DNA from: Saccharothrix sp. NRRL B-16314
GTDB lineage: Bacteria > Actinomycetota > Actinomycetes > Mycobacteriales > Pseudonocardiaceae
DNA: 64,000 bases
Assembly: GCF_000716595.1 (NCBI RefSeq)
Contig: NZ_JNXC01000006.1
Coordinates: 62,001 to 126,000, forward strand
Direction of reading: 5' to 3'
The translations under genes were made by a program, and so were the position numbers. Within the stretch, counting starts at the first letter, position 1. Every line of letters begins with the position of its first letter. Positions 16,836 to 26,406 of the stretch are shown in pieces. The notes under the pieces are model-generated. The model saw only the letters and a list, made by a program, of their open reading frames with translations. It did not search any database and was not told the DNA's origin.

Positions 16836-19178
16836 CTACTCGGTGCGCAACGCGGTGGCGGTGGACGTCCTGGCGGCCCAGGTCGCCGGCAGCAGCGCGC
16901 CGACGATGGCGATCAGCAGACCCGCGACGCCCATCAGGAGCAGTTCGGGCAGGTCGTGGACGGCGAAGACGGAGGCGGGCAGGCCGAGCCCGGCGCTCTT
17001 CTCCATCGCGGGCATGACCGCTCCGTGCAGGGCGACCCCCGCCGGCACGCCGATCGCGGCGCCGACGACGCCGGTGACCAGGACCGACGAGACGACCATG
17101 GTGATGGTCTGCTTCGGCGTCATGCCCAGTGCCCGGTGGACGCCGATGTCGCGGACGCGTTCGCGGGTGTCCAGCACGACGGAGTTCAGCACGCCCAGGG
17201 CGGCGACCGCGACGAGCATCAGCGTGAGCGTCGCGGTGAGGCTGTTGATCAGCACGATCGTGTCGCTGCCACCATCGGTCCGGGCAGGCCGGGCGGACGT
17301 CCCGAGCGGCTTCAGCGCGGTGTCCAGGGCGCCGATGTAGGCGGTGACGTCGGTGCCCGGCCGGACCGCGATGTGGTGGCTCGCGCCCATCGGCCCGGGA
17401 GCGGCGGCGAACGTGGCCTCGTCGGTCAGGACCACCATGCCCTCGCTGGACATCTCGAAGACGTCGCCGACGATCCGCACGGTCACCGACTTCCCGCCGT
17501 CGTCCAGGGTGACGGTGTCGCCGACCTCCGCGCCGGTGGCGGTCAGGAACGGTCTGGCGGCGACGGCCTCGCCGGGCGCCTGGAACCACCTGCCGGCGAC
17601 CATCTCGTAGCCGTCCCAGGTGGCGTCACCGCTGAACGAGACGATCGTGCTGGTGCCGGCCACGCCCGCGACGCTCACCCGGGTCCTGGTGGTGCTGTAG
17701 TGCGCACGGGTGCCTGGCTGCGCTTCGACTGCGGCGGTGACGGCCGCCGAGTCGACGTCCAGCCGCGTGCCCGGCCCGGACGGGACGGCGTTGCCGTTCC
17801 CCTCGACGCCGATCCTGACGTCGGCGTTGTCGTGGTCACGGGCGATCTGCAACTCGTTGAGCGACGACGCCAGGCCGACGGCGAACGTGACGGCCGTGGC
17901 GCCGAACAGCACCGCCGCGCCCATCGCCATCGCACGGGCCGGCCGCGCGAACGGACGGGCCAGACCGAGGCCGACCGGTCGGGGCAGCGGCAGGCGCGCG
18001 GTCAGTCGCGCCGCCCACCGACCCCGGCCGTGACGCGGGGTGCGACCGACCGCGATGGCGTCCACCGTGCGCAACCGCCCGGCCCGCAACGCGCTGGTCA
18101 ACGCGGTCACGGCCACCATCCCGAGCGCACCCGCGATCACCACGGCGGCCACCACGGGCGACACGGCCGACGTCACCGTGCCGTACACCTCCTCGGTCTC
18201 CGCGAGCACCGGGATGGTCAGCAGGTTGCCCACGACGACACCGATCGCGGTGCCGACCGCGGCCGGGATCAGGGCTTGCGCCACGTACGCCCACACGACC
18301 TGGGCCGGGGTGAACCCGAGGGACTTCAGGATCCCGATCCGCCGCGTCCCCGCGCCGACCGCGCCCGCCACCACGTTGCCGACCACCAGCAACGACATGA
18401 CCAGCCCCAGCAGCCCGAACGCGACCAGGAACGGCACGAACACCGCGACCGCGCGATCGGCCGCCTTCTTCAGCACCAGCCACGACTGCGACCCGCTCAA
18501 CGCCCCTTCCGGTGCCAGCGCCGCCACCGCGGCACGGCCCGCGTCGACCTGTTCGGCGGTGTCGGCGGTGGCGAGGCGGTAGAGCACCTGGTACCCGGTA
18601 GGCGCGGTGATCAGCGACGGGAGCACCCAGCCGTCGGCGGTGCGGCTGATGGACCTTGCCACGCCCACCACCGTCAACGTGGGGCTGCCGGGCAGGTCGG
18701 GGAAGGTGAACCGGCGGCCGACGCCGGACCCCTCGCGGTAGTGGGCGAACGGACCGTCCGCCGACACCACGATCTCGTCCACCGCGTCGGCCCAGGCGCC
18801 GTCGGTCAGCGTCACGGCGTCCACCGGGCCTCCCGGGTCCGCCCGGCCCACCACCGACATGGGCGCCGGGTCACCGGGGCCGTCCGCGGTCGGGGTGGTC
18901 GTCACGGTCGGGAACGGTCCGGCCGACGCCGTGACGCCCGAGGCGGACGCGGTGGCCGACAACTGCGCGGACGTCGTCCTGCCCGCGTCGAACTCCGCGG
19001 CCAGGTGCGCGCCTTTCTGCTCGGCGAACGCGTTGTCGAACGGCGCGGCGGACGCGACCAGCAGCGAACCCCCGAGCACGGACGCCGTCACCGCCATCGT
19101 CGTGGCGAGCCCGATCACCACGGTCTGCACGCGGCGGCGTCCCACGCCCGACCGCACGACCCTGCCCAGCCCGCTCAT
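16836..19178 (-). CDS. ABC transporter permease with two FtsX domains
   Basis: A 780-residue MacB/LolC-type permease. It has an N-terminal membrane helix (VQTVVIGLATTMAVTASVLGGSLL), a large extracytoplasmic domain, three helices with the FtsX pattern (GTRRIGILKSLGFTPAQVVWAYVAQALIPAAVG), a second periplasmic domain, and three final helices (DTRERVRDIGVHRALGMTPKQTITMVV). The ATG overlaps the stop of the ATPase gene by four bases. No substrate is indicated; lipid, peptide or antibiotic export are the usual roles. Confidence 0.9.
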   Translation of the reverse strand: MSGLGRVVRSGVGRRRVQTVVIGLATTMAVTASVLGGSLLVASAAPFDNAFAEQKGAHLAAEFDAGRTTSAQLSATASASGVTASAGPFPTVTTTPTADGPGDPAPMSVVGRADPGGPVDAVTLTDGAWADAVDEIVVSADGPFAHYREGSGVGRRFTFPDLPGSPTLTVVGVARSISRTADGWVLPSLITAPTGYQVLYRLATADTAEQVDAGRAAVAALAPEGALSGSQSWLVLKKAADRAVAVFVPFLVAFGLLGLVMSLLVVGNVVAGAVGAGTRRIGILKSLGFTPAQVVWAYVAQALIPAAVGTAIGVVVGNLLTIPVLAETEEVYGTVTSAVSPVVAAVVIAGALGMVAVTALTSALRAGRLRTVDAIAVGRTPRHGRGRWAARLTARLPLPRPVGLGLARPFARPARAMAMGAAVLFGATAVTFAVGLASSLNELQIARDHDNADVRIGVEGNGNAVPSGPGTRLDVDSAAVTAAVEAQPGTRAHYSTTRTRVSVAGVAGTSTIVSFSGDATWDGYEMVAGRWFQAPGEAVAARPFLTATGAEVGDTVTLDDGGKSVTVRIVGDVFEMSSEGMVVLTDEATFAAAPGPMGASHHIAVRPGTDVTAYIGALDTALKPLGTSARPARTDGGSDTIVLINSLTATLTLMLVAVAALGVLNSVVLDTRERVRDIGVHRALGMTPKQTITMVVSSVLVTGVVGAAIGVPAGVALHGAVMPAMEKSAGLGLPASVFAVHDLPELLLMGVAGLLIAIVGALLPATWAARTSTATALRTE

Positions 19179-19873
19179 CGGGTGGGCTCCGGGTTCGCTG
19201 CGACGTCCCCGGCGATCTTGCCGTCGACCAGCCGGATCGTGCGCCTGGTGCACGACCGGGCCAGCGCGAGGTCGTGGGTGACCACGACGATGGTCTGGCC
19301 GTCGGCGTTCAGCTCGGTGAGCAGCGCGCTGACGTCCTCACCGGACGCCGTGTCCAGCGCACCGGTCGGTTCGTCGGCGAGCAGCAGCGCGGGGCGGTTC
19401 ATCAACGCCCTGGCCACCGCGACCCGCTGTCGCTCACCGCCGGACAGCCGACCGGGGTAGGCACGGGCGTGCCGGGCGATGCCGAGCGTGTCGAGCAGTT
19501 CCGCCGCACGCCGGCTCGCCTCACCGCGGGCCATGCCCGCCAACTGCGCGGGCAGCACGACGTTGTCGGTCACGGTCAGGTCGTCCAGCAGGTTGAAGAA
19601 CTGGAACACCATGCCGATCCCGGCCCGCCGGAAGCGCGCCGACGCGGCCTCCCCCAGCCCGTCCACCCGCTTGCCGGCCACCGTGACCGTGCCGGTGTCC
19701 GGCCGGTCCAGTCCCGCGATCAGGTTCAGCATCGTGGACTTGCCGCTGCCGGACGGGCCGAGGATCGCGACGGCCTCCCCCGCGTGCACGGTCAGCGACA
19801 CGTCCCGCAACGCCGGTGGCCCTTCGTCGTACCTGCGGCTCACGTCACGCAGCTCGATCACCGGCGTGGTCAT
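19175..19873 (-). CDS. ABC transporter ATP-binding protein (MacB/LolD type)
   Basis: A 232-residue ATPase with Walker A GPSGSGKST, Q-loop GMVFQFFNLLDDLTV, signature LSGGERQRVAVARALMNRP, Walker B ALLLADEPTGALD and H-loop VVTHD. It is the first gene of the exporter pair and is divergent from the two-component system. Confidence 0.95.
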   Translation of the reverse strand: MTTPVIELRDVSRRYDEGPPALRDVSLTVHAGEAVAILGPSGSGKSTMLNLIAGLDRPDTGTVTVAGKRVDGLGEAASARFRRAGIGMVFQFFNLLDDLTVTDNVVLPAQLAGMARGEASRRAAELLDTLGIARHARAYPGRLSGGERQRVAVARALMNRPALLLADEPTGALDTASGEDVSALLTELNADGQTIVVVTHDLALARSCTRRTIRLVDGKIAGDVAANPEPTR

Positions 19874-20095
19874 GGTTTCGGTCTCCCTCGATCGTCTCTT
19901 CAGGCGGATCGCCTTTCCGGCGCGGTGGACGCTAGGAGCGCGGCGGTTCCGGGCGCGTCGGTCGCGGGAGGCATTTCCGGTAGCCCGCCGGGATGAGGGC
20001 GGTCCGCGTCATCCCTGCGATGTAGGCGAGCGGTGTGCATCGAGGGGGCGTGCGGGTGGATGCCGCGGCGCACGGCCGTCCGAGAGAATGAGACG

Positions 20096-21352
20096 GTGAC
20101 GAGCGCGCCGGTGGCGGACCGATTGCGGCACTGGGCCACCCTGGTGCTGCTCCCGACCGGTCCGCTCCCCCGGCCCGCGCGGCGCAACTACGTCTTCGAC
20201 GTCGTGCTGGCGCTGGTGCTCGGCATCGTGTCGGTGGAGTACGCGCTCGACGCGGGCGACTTCCCCGCGCCGGTCAGGTTCCCCGGCCAGGACCTGTCCG
20301 AGTTCCGGACCGAGCCGGGCGGTGAGGTCGGCGCGGTGGTCGTGGCGGTCGTCTCGTCGGCCGTCCTGGCACTGCGCCGCCGGTACCCCCTGGTCGTGCT
20401 GTGGATCGTGCTCGAAGCGAACCTGATGACGCCGACGGAGTGGCCGAGGCTCACGTTCTACGCGTGCGTCATCGCCGCCTACTCGGCCGCCGCGTACAGC
20501 CCGCACCGGCCGCCGGCGTTGGCGAGCCTGGTGGTGACGGTGCTGTCGGTCGCGGTGCTCCGCGATTCGGAGCTGCCGGTCGTGCCGAACCAGTACGTCC
20601 CGCTGGTCGTCCTGGTGCCGCTGATCGTCGCGGCGAACGGCCTGCGCACGTGGAAGGTGCGGACCGACGAAGGGCTGGCGCAGGTGTCGGCGCTGGAACG
20701 CGAGCAGGCGGAGGCGTTGCAGCGGGCCGTCGCGCACGAGCGCTCCAGGATCGCCCGCGAGCTGCACGACGTGGTGACGCACCACGTGAGCGTGATGACG
20801 ATCCAGGCCGGCGCGGCCCGCAAGGTGATGGCGACGGCGCCCGACCAGGCCGAGGAGGCGTTGCTCGCGGTGGAGGCCGGTGGGCGGGCGGCGATGACGG
20901 AGCTGCGGCACGTCATGGGGCTGCTGACGATGGACGGCGCCGATCCGGCCGAACTCGCGCCGCAGCCCGGCCTCGATCAGCTGGAGGCGTTGGTGTCCCG
21001 GGTGCGCGACGCCGGGTTGCCGGTCGAGCTGACCGTGACCGGTGTGCCGCGCCCGTTGCCGTCGGGGGTCGAGCTGACCGCGTACCGGGTGGTGCAGGAG
21101 GCGTTGACGAACACCGTGAAGCACGCGGCGGGCGCGCCGGCGACCGTGACCGTCGACTACGGGGCCGACGACCTCCGGGTGGACGTGGTCGACACCGGCG
21201 GCGAGCCCGGTCCCGGTGCGGCCGGCGGTGCCGGGCACGGGTTGATCGGCCTGCGTGAGCGCTTGGCCGTGTACGGCGGCACCCTGAACGCCCGGCGGCG
21301 CCTTGGCGGCGGGTACCGCGTCACCGCCCTGATCCCCTTGGAGGCACCGTGA
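20096..21352 (+). CDS. NarL-type sensor histidine kinase
   Basis: A 418-residue membrane kinase. Four or five membrane segments lie within residues 35-185, then a HisKA_3 domain with phosphoacceptor His224 in RIARELHDVVTHHVSVM, then the HATPase_c N box VVQEALTNTVKHA and G box GHGLIGLRERLAVYGG. GTG 20096 is the likely start; there is no long extracellular sensor. It is coupled to its response regulator by a four-base overlap. The divergent MacB-type exporter is the probable target, as in antibiotic- or envelope-stress cassettes of actinomycetes. Confidence 0.9.
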   Translation: MTSAPVADRLRHWATLVLLPTGPLPRPARRNYVFDVVLALVLGIVSVEYALDAGDFPAPVRFPGQDLSEFRTEPGGEVGAVVVAVVSSAVLALRRRYPLVVLWIVLEANLMTPTEWPRLTFYACVIAAYSAAAYSPHRPPALASLVVTVLSVAVLRDSELPVVPNQYVPLVVLVPLIVAANGLRTWKVRTDEGLAQVSALEREQAEALQRAVAHERSRIARELHDVVTHHVSVMTIQAGAARKVMATAPDQAEEALLAVEAGGRAAMTELRHVMGLLTMDGADPAELAPQPGLDQLEALVSRVRDAGLPVELTVTGVPRPLPSGVELTAYRVVQEALTNTVKHAAGAPATVTVDYGADDLRVDVVDTGGEPGPGAAGGAGHGLIGLRERLAVYGGTLNARRRLGGGYRVTALIPLEAP

Positions 21353-22020
21353 CCGGATCGCTGCGCGTGGTGGTCGCCGACGACCAGGCGCTGGTCCGCA
21401 CCGGTTTCCGGATGATCCTCAGCGCCGACGGCATCGACGTGGTGGCCGAGGCGGCCAACGGCGCGGACGCCGTGGACGCGGTCCGGCGCACGCGGCCCGA
21501 CGTTGTGCTGATGGACATCCGGATGCCGGAGCTGGACGGGCTGGAGGCGACCCGGCGCATCCTCACCGGCGCGGACGGCGAGCCGCGCGTGATCATCCTG
21601 ACCACGTTCGACCTCGACCACTACGTGTACGCCGCGTTGTCGGCCGGTGCCAGCGGTTTCCTGCTCAAGGACGTGACGCCGGAACACCTCGTCGCGTCCG
21701 TCCGGATGGTCCGGGCGGGTGACGCGTTGCTGGCCCCGACGATCACCCGGCGGCTGGTCGAGAGGTTCGCGAACCGGGGTGCGGACACCGCCGCCCCACA
21801 CCGCGACCTGGCCGCCTTGACGCCGCGTGAACTGGAGGTATTGCGGCTGTTGGCGCGGGGGTTGAGCAACGCGGAACTCGCCGATCGGTTGCACCTGTCG
21901 GAGGCGACGGTCAAGACCCACGTCGCCCGGATCTTGGCGAAACTCCGGCTGCGGGACCGGGTGCAGGCCGTCGTGGTCGCCTACGAGACTGGTCTGGTGA
22001 GCCCTGGCGGGGAGGGTTAG
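21349..22020 (+). CDS. NarL/LuxR-family response regulator
   Basis: A 223-residue regulator. Receiver domain: acidic pair DD11-12, phosphoacceptor Asp56 in VVLMDIRMPELDG, and Lys in FLLKDVTPEHL. LuxR-type HTH: LTPRELEVLRLLARGLSNAELADRLHLSEATVKTHVARILAKL. GTG 21349 overlaps the kinase stop (GTGA). Its stop overlaps the stop of the convergent SARP gene. Confidence 0.95.
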   Translation: MTGSLRVVVADDQALVRTGFRMILSADGIDVVAEAANGADAVDAVRRTRPDVVLMDIRMPELDGLEATRRILTGADGEPRVIILTTFDLDHYVYAALSAGASGFLLKDVTPEHLVASVRMVRAGDALLAPTITRRLVERFANRGADTAAPHRDLAALTPRELEVLRLLARGLSNAELADRLHLSEATVKTHVARILAKLRLRDRVQAVVVAYETGLVSPGGEG

Positions 22021-25000
22021 GTGTCCCGGTGTCGTGCGGCCTGTTGGGCTGGCGTGGCCTGCTCGGCTGGCATGGTTGGCTCGGCTGGCACAGCTCGTTC
22101 GGCTGGCGTGGTCTGTTCGGCCCGTACGGCCGGTGTGGCTGGCGCGGCCTGTTGGGCTGGCGCGGTCGGTGTGGTCTGTGCGGCCGGCGCGGCCTGTTCG
22201 ACTCGTGCGGTGATCTCCTCGGCCTGGCGGTAGTGGTCGGCGGCTTCGGCGTGCCGTCCCAGCGCCCTGGCCAGGTTGCCGAGGTGGCGGGCGGTGGGGC
22301 CGAAGGTGAGCAGGCCGCTGCCCGCACCGGCCAGTTCCCCCGAAGCCGGAAGCAGCCGGGCGTAGAGGCGTTCCATCATGGGTCGGTCACCGGCTTCGAC
22401 GGCGATCTCCGCGTGCAGACAGGTCCGCGCTTCGAACAGCAGGTCGTGCGGCGAGTCCGGCACGTCGGCGGCGAGGGCTTCGTCGCGCTCACCCCGCGCC
22501 AACAGGACCAACGGTCGCGCCCAAGGCTCGTACGGGCCCCAGTCGGCGTCCTGCACCTCGCCGACGCCGAGCAGTGCCAACGGCAGGATTCCGCGCTCCA
22601 GCCCGGACATCCCGGTGCCGGTGAGCCTGGTCGCGGCGGCGCGGTAGGCGGTTCGGGCTTCGGGCCGTCGGCCGGTCGCGGCCAGCCGGAGTGCGGCGTA
22701 CCAAGCCGTGAACACACCGACCAGCGGCAGGTCGTGGCGTTCGGCGAGCACGTCGGCGGCGGTGGCGTGGTGGTCGGCGGACGGCAGGTCGGCGAGTGCG
22801 GCGTGGGACTGGACGAGGATCAGGTGTGCCAGCACCTCGAACGTCACCAGGTCGTGGCGGCGGGCCAGGTCGAGGAGTTCTTCGCCGATGCGGGCCCGTT
22901 CGGGCGCCAGACCGGCTCGGTGGAAGGTCTGGAGGAAACGGCCGTTCAGCGCCAACGCGAGCAGCGACGGGTCGTCCAGGTCACGGGCGATCGTCTCGGC
23001 TTCGCGTGCCGCCGCCAGTCCGCGTCGTCCGGCGTCGGCCCGTCGCTCCATCGCGATGGTGATCAGGAGGCGGGCGCGTTCCGCCTCGTGCCCGGGCGGC
23101 AGGACGGCGAGGGTGCGCTCGGCGGCCGTGACGAGTTCGGCGGACAGCGCCTCGTCGTCGTTGGTCGTCCAGATAGCGGGCACGTCGAACGAGCCGATCG
23201 TGCGGGCGACCCGCACCGGATCACCCACCGCCGCCGTGACGGCCTCCGCGCGGTACCGGCGTGCCTGCGCCAGGTCACCGGTCACGGCGAGCGCCCGCAC
23301 CAGCCCCATCAACGCCTCCAGGCGAGCCTCACCCGGACCCGACCGGTCCAGCGTCTCCCGCCACAGGGTCGCGGCTTGGTGCGGTGCGAACCGGCGTTCC
23401 GCGCGTTCGGCCGCCGCACGGGTGTAGTGCGCGGCACGTGCGGCGGTGGCGCGGTTCCCGGCTCGCAGGAGGTGGTGGGCGATGGCCTCCACGTCGTCCG
23501 GCCGGGTCCGCTCGATGACGTCGGCGGCTGCGGCGTGCCACCGGGCACGGCGGGCGCGCGGGATGTCCTCGTACAACGTCTCGTGGACGAGTGCGTGGGC
23601 GAAGCCGAGGCGGTCGGCGTTCCGCTCGACCAGGAAGCCCGCGAGCACAGCGGATTCGACGGAGTCCAGCACCGCGTCCTCGTCACCGGCGAGCTGGATC
23701 AGGACGTCCAGGTCGACGTCCTGGCCCAGAACCGATGCCTGGCGCAGGTGGGTCCGAGCCGTGTCACTGAGCTTCGTCAGCCGGTGGCGGATGACGTCGC
23801 GGACACCGGCGGGGACGGTGCGGAGGGCTTCGTCGCCTTCGGACTGCCAGAGACGGGTGAGTTCGCGGACGAAGAACGGGTTGCCGCCGCTGCGGGCGTG
23901 GACCGTGCGCACGTCGGCCGCCGTCATCTTGTGGTCGGTGATGGCGTCCACCAGTTCCCGCACCCCGGGTTCGGTCAGGCCTCCGAGGTAGATCCGGGTC
24001 GGTTCGGCGCGGGCGGCCCGGCCCAGGGCCTCGGCCAGACCGGCGGAGATGTCGGTCGAGCGGTACGTGCCGACGACCAGCACGGGTCCGGTGTCGGCGT
24101 CGGCCAGCGCGGTGAACAGGGCGAGGGTTTCCTCGTCGGCCCAGTGCAGGTCGTCGAAGACCAGCAGGACCGGGTTCTCCGCGGCGATCGCGGCCAGGTG
24201 CGAGGCGATCGCCCGGTGCCGGTGGAACCTCGCGGCGACGGGGTCGGCATGTCCTGCCGCGGCAAGGGTTTCGCTCATCTGCGTCCACGGCCAGGCAGGG
24301 GGTGCCGGTAGTTCCGGGCACGTGCCCCAGGCGGTGGTCCAGCCGGCGGCGGCCAGTCGTTCGGCCAGGGCACCGGCCAACGCGGTCTTGCCCGCCCCGG
24401 CGGCGCCGGAGATCAAGGCGAGGCGCGTCGCCCGCGCCAACGCGGCCAACTCCGCGGTGCGACCGACGAACGGGTGCTCGGGAGGCGGCTGTGGGGTTTG
24501 GACGGTGAGGTGTGTGGCCTGGGCGAGGACGTCCGCCTCCAGCTGCCGCAGGCCTTCACCGGGGTCGACGCCGAGTTCGGTGCGCAGGACTTCACGTGCC
24601 TGGCGCAGCGTCGCCAACGCGTCGCCCTGCCGGCCCGTCCGGTACAGCGCGAGGGCGAGCAGCCGTCGGCCCTCCTCGCGCAGCGGATGCCCCGCCACGT
24701 GCGCCCGCAGGCCCGGCACCGTCTCGGCCGCCTTACCGAGGGCCAACGCCGCCTCGGCCCGCCGTTCCACGGCCAGCAGCCGCACTTCGTCCAGCCGGGC
24801 AGCCTCGCCGCGTGCCCAGTCGTGGTCGAACTCGGCATAGGCGGGTCCTCGCCACCGGCCCAGCGCGTCGTCCAACAGCACGAGGGCCTGCCCGGCGCGA
24901 CCGTCCGCCAGCAACCGGGCCGACGCCGCGACCTCGTCCTCGAACCGCCAAGCGTCGACCTCCTCCGCCCGCAACGCGTAACCGGGCGGCGCGGTGACCA

Positions 25001-25256
25001 GCAGCCGGGCGGGAGTACGGGGTGGACGGTCCGGTTCCAGGGCCTTCCGCAGCGCGCCGACGAACGTCTGCACGGCGCCCAGAGCACCGTCCGGCGGGAC
25101 GTCCCAGAGGTCGTCGATCAGCCGCGTGACCGGCACGACCCGTCCCCTGGCCACCAGCAGCCGTGCCAGCACGGCCCGGTGCCGCAGGCCCTTGAGGTCG
25201 ACCGGCCCGCGCTCGTCCTCGGCCTCCAGCGGCCCCAACACGCCGAAACGCACCAT
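22017..25256 (-). CDS. SARP/AfsR-type regulator with AAA ATPase and TPR-like region
   Basis: A 1079-residue regulator. Residues 1-95 form an OmpR-like winged helix (FGVLGPLEAEDERGPVDLKGLRHRAVLARLL). Residues ~96-250 form the bacterial transcriptional activation domain (BTAD). The ATPase has Walker A GAAGAGKT at 284-291 and Walker B VLLVFDDLHWAD near 360. A long helical, TPR-like region follows. The last ~60 residues are a low-complexity Ala/Pro/Gln/Thr tail. ATG 25256 gives the expected domain start. Such proteins switch on secondary-metabolite or hydrolase genes. The divergent hydrolase gene may be a target. Confidence 0.88.
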   Translation of the reverse strand: MVRFGVLGPLEAEDERGPVDLKGLRHRAVLARLLVARGRVVPVTRLIDDLWDVPPDGALGAVQTFVGALRKALEPDRPPRTPARLLVTAPPGYALRAEEVDAWRFEDEVAASARLLADGRAGQALVLLDDALGRWRGPAYAEFDHDWARGEAARLDEVRLLAVERRAEAALALGKAAETVPGLRAHVAGHPLREEGRRLLALALYRTGRQGDALATLRQAREVLRTELGVDPGEGLRQLEADVLAQATHLTVQTPQPPPEHPFVGRTAELAALARATRLALISGAAGAGKTALAGALAERLAAAGWTTAWGTCPELPAPPAWPWTQMSETLAAAGHADPVAARFHRHRAIASHLAAIAAENPVLLVFDDLHWADEETLALFTALADADTGPVLVVGTYRSTDISAGLAEALGRAARAEPTRIYLGGLTEPGVRELVDAITDHKMTAADVRTVHARSGGNPFFVRELTRLWQSEGDEALRTVPAGVRDVIRHRLTKLSDTARTHLRQASVLGQDVDLDVLIQLAGDEDAVLDSVESAVLAGFLVERNADRLGFAHALVHETLYEDIPRARRARWHAAAADVIERTRPDDVEAIAHHLLRAGNRATAARAAHYTRAAAERAERRFAPHQAATLWRETLDRSGPGEARLEALMGLVRALAVTGDLAQARRYRAEAVTAAVGDPVRVARTIGSFDVPAIWTTNDDEALSAELVTAAERTLAVLPPGHEAERARLLITIAMERRADAGRRGLAAAREAETIARDLDDPSLLALALNGRFLQTFHRAGLAPERARIGEELLDLARRHDLVTFEVLAHLILVQSHAALADLPSADHHATAADVLAERHDLPLVGVFTAWYAALRLAATGRRPEARTAYRAAATRLTGTGMSGLERGILPLALLGVGEVQDADWGPYEPWARPLVLLARGERDEALAADVPDSPHDLLFEARTCLHAEIAVEAGDRPMMERLYARLLPASGELAGAGSGLLTFGPTARHLGNLARALGRHAEAADHYRQAEEITARVEQAAPAAQTTPTAPAQQAAPATPAVRAEQTTPAERAVPAEPTMPAEQATPAQQAARHRDT
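22030..22205. repeat. Degenerate short repeats encoding the Ala/Pro/Gln tail of the SARP protein
   Basis: Variants of GGCTGGCGTGGCCTG recur about ten times on the + strand. On the coding strand they give QAxPA/EQxTPA-like repeats. The stretch ends at the stop codon of the SARP gene. Confidence 0.55.
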
Positions 25257-25378
25257 CGCCGGACAACGTAGCCGACCGGCCGTCCGGGCACCGCTGATCC
25301 GACGCTGACCGGGCGCTGATCGCGGTACCGCAGAGTCGTCCACCGAGGACGTTCACAGCAAACACGAGGAGCCACGAA

Positions 25379-26254
25379 ATGCCCCCGAGGATCACGTCGT
25401 TCACCCGGCAGCGAGTACTCGTCGCCGACGGTGTGTCGCTCAACGTCGCCGTGGGCGGGTCGGGCAGCCCGATCGTCCTCCTCCACGGCTTCCCGCAGAC
25501 GCACCTGATGTGGCGGCACGTCGCCGTCGACCTGGCCGCCGACCACACCGTCATCTGCCCTGACCTGCGTGGTTACGGCGACAGCGACAAGCCGGCCGAT
25601 GACGGGCAGGCCTACTCCAAGCGGACCATGGCGGCCGACGTGGTGGCCGTCGCCCGTGCTTTCGGGCACGAGCGGTTCGCGTTGGCCGGGCACGACCGGG
25701 GCGCGCTGGTGGCGTTCCGCTTGGGCCTGGATCACCCGGACGTGGTCACCCACCTGGCGTCGTTGGACGTGCTGCCGACCCTCGACATGTGGGACGTCAT
25801 GCACGGCACGACGGCCGCCGTGGGCTTCCACCTGTACCTGATGGCGCAGCCGCCGGGGTTGGCGGAGACCATGATCGCGGCGTCGGCGGACGCGTTCTTC
25901 GGCCACTTCCTCGACGTCTGGGTGAACGACCCGACGTCCATCCCGGCCGACATCCGTGCCGCTTACCTGAAGGCGTCCCGTGAGGCGGTGCCGTCGATCG
26001 TCGCCGACTACCGGGCGTCGGCCACCGTCGACGTCGAACACGACCGGGCCGACCAGGTGGCCGGCAACCGACTGCGGATGCCGGTGTCCGTGCTCCAGCA
26101 GGACTGGGGTGCCGCCCTCGGTTTCGACGCCGCCGCGCGGTGGCGTGAGTGGGCGACCGACTTGGAGCACAACACCGTGTCGTGCGGTCACTTCATGGCG
26201 GAGGAAGCACCGGCCGACGTCGTGAAGGCGTTGCGGGACCTGCTCGCCCGGTAG
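25379..26254 (+). CDS. Alpha/beta hydrolase, haloacetate-dehalogenase-like
   Basis: A 291-residue hydrolase. LLHGFPQTHLMW forms the oxyanion loop. Nucleophile Asp106 lies in AGHDRGALVAFRLGLDHPD, the hallmark of the haloacetate/fluoroacetate dehalogenase and epoxide hydrolase branch. VSCGHFMAEEAP contains the catalytic His. By eye the halide-pocket segment reads HLYLMAQP where fluoroacetate dehalogenases have HWSFLAQP, so the pocket Trp is replaced by Leu; true defluorination is doubtful. It is divergent from the SARP gene across 122 bases. The substrate is unknown. Confidence 0.8.
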   Translation: MPPRITSFTRQRVLVADGVSLNVAVGGSGSPIVLLHGFPQTHLMWRHVAVDLAADHTVICPDLRGYGDSDKPADDGQAYSKRTMAADVVAVARAFGHERFALAGHDRGALVAFRLGLDHPDVVTHLASLDVLPTLDMWDVMHGTTAAVGFHLYLMAQPPGLAETMIAASADAFFGHFLDVWVNDPTSIPADIRAAYLKASREAVPSIVADYRASATVDVEHDRADQVAGNRLRMPVSVLQQDWGAALGFDAAARWREWATDLEHNTVSCGHFMAEEAPADVVKALRDLLAR

Positions 26255-26277
26255 TGCACGAGTGTTGAATTCATGCG

Positions 26278-26386
26278 TTCCGAACGTAGGACTCACGTGT
26301 CCTGAGCGTAGGACTCACGTGTTCTGAACGTTGGACTCACTGGTCTGGGTGTTGGGCTCGCGTGTTCTGGAGGTGCGACTCGCGCG
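26278..26386. repeat. Five tandem ~22-bp repeats with CACGTG core
   Basis: Units begin at 26278, 26300, 26322, 26344 and 26365. The first two are nearly identical, containing GTAGGACTCACGTG, and later units decay (CACTGG, CGCGTG, CGCGCG). They fill most of the gap between two rightward genes and end 20 bases before the next start codon. Confidence 0.8.
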
Positions 26387-26406
26387 GGCGCGGGAGGATC
26401 TGGTTC

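Noticed and set aside
16956..19460. 834-codon + strand open frame opposite the ABC exporter genes
   Set aside because: It mirrors the MacB/FtsX coding strand; its composition is His/Arg/Gly-rich, typical of an antisense frame in high-GC DNA, and it has no motif or ribosome-binding site.
26278..26386. CRISPR array
   Set aside because: The units are contiguous 22-mers with no spacers and decay to one side; no cas gene is present.
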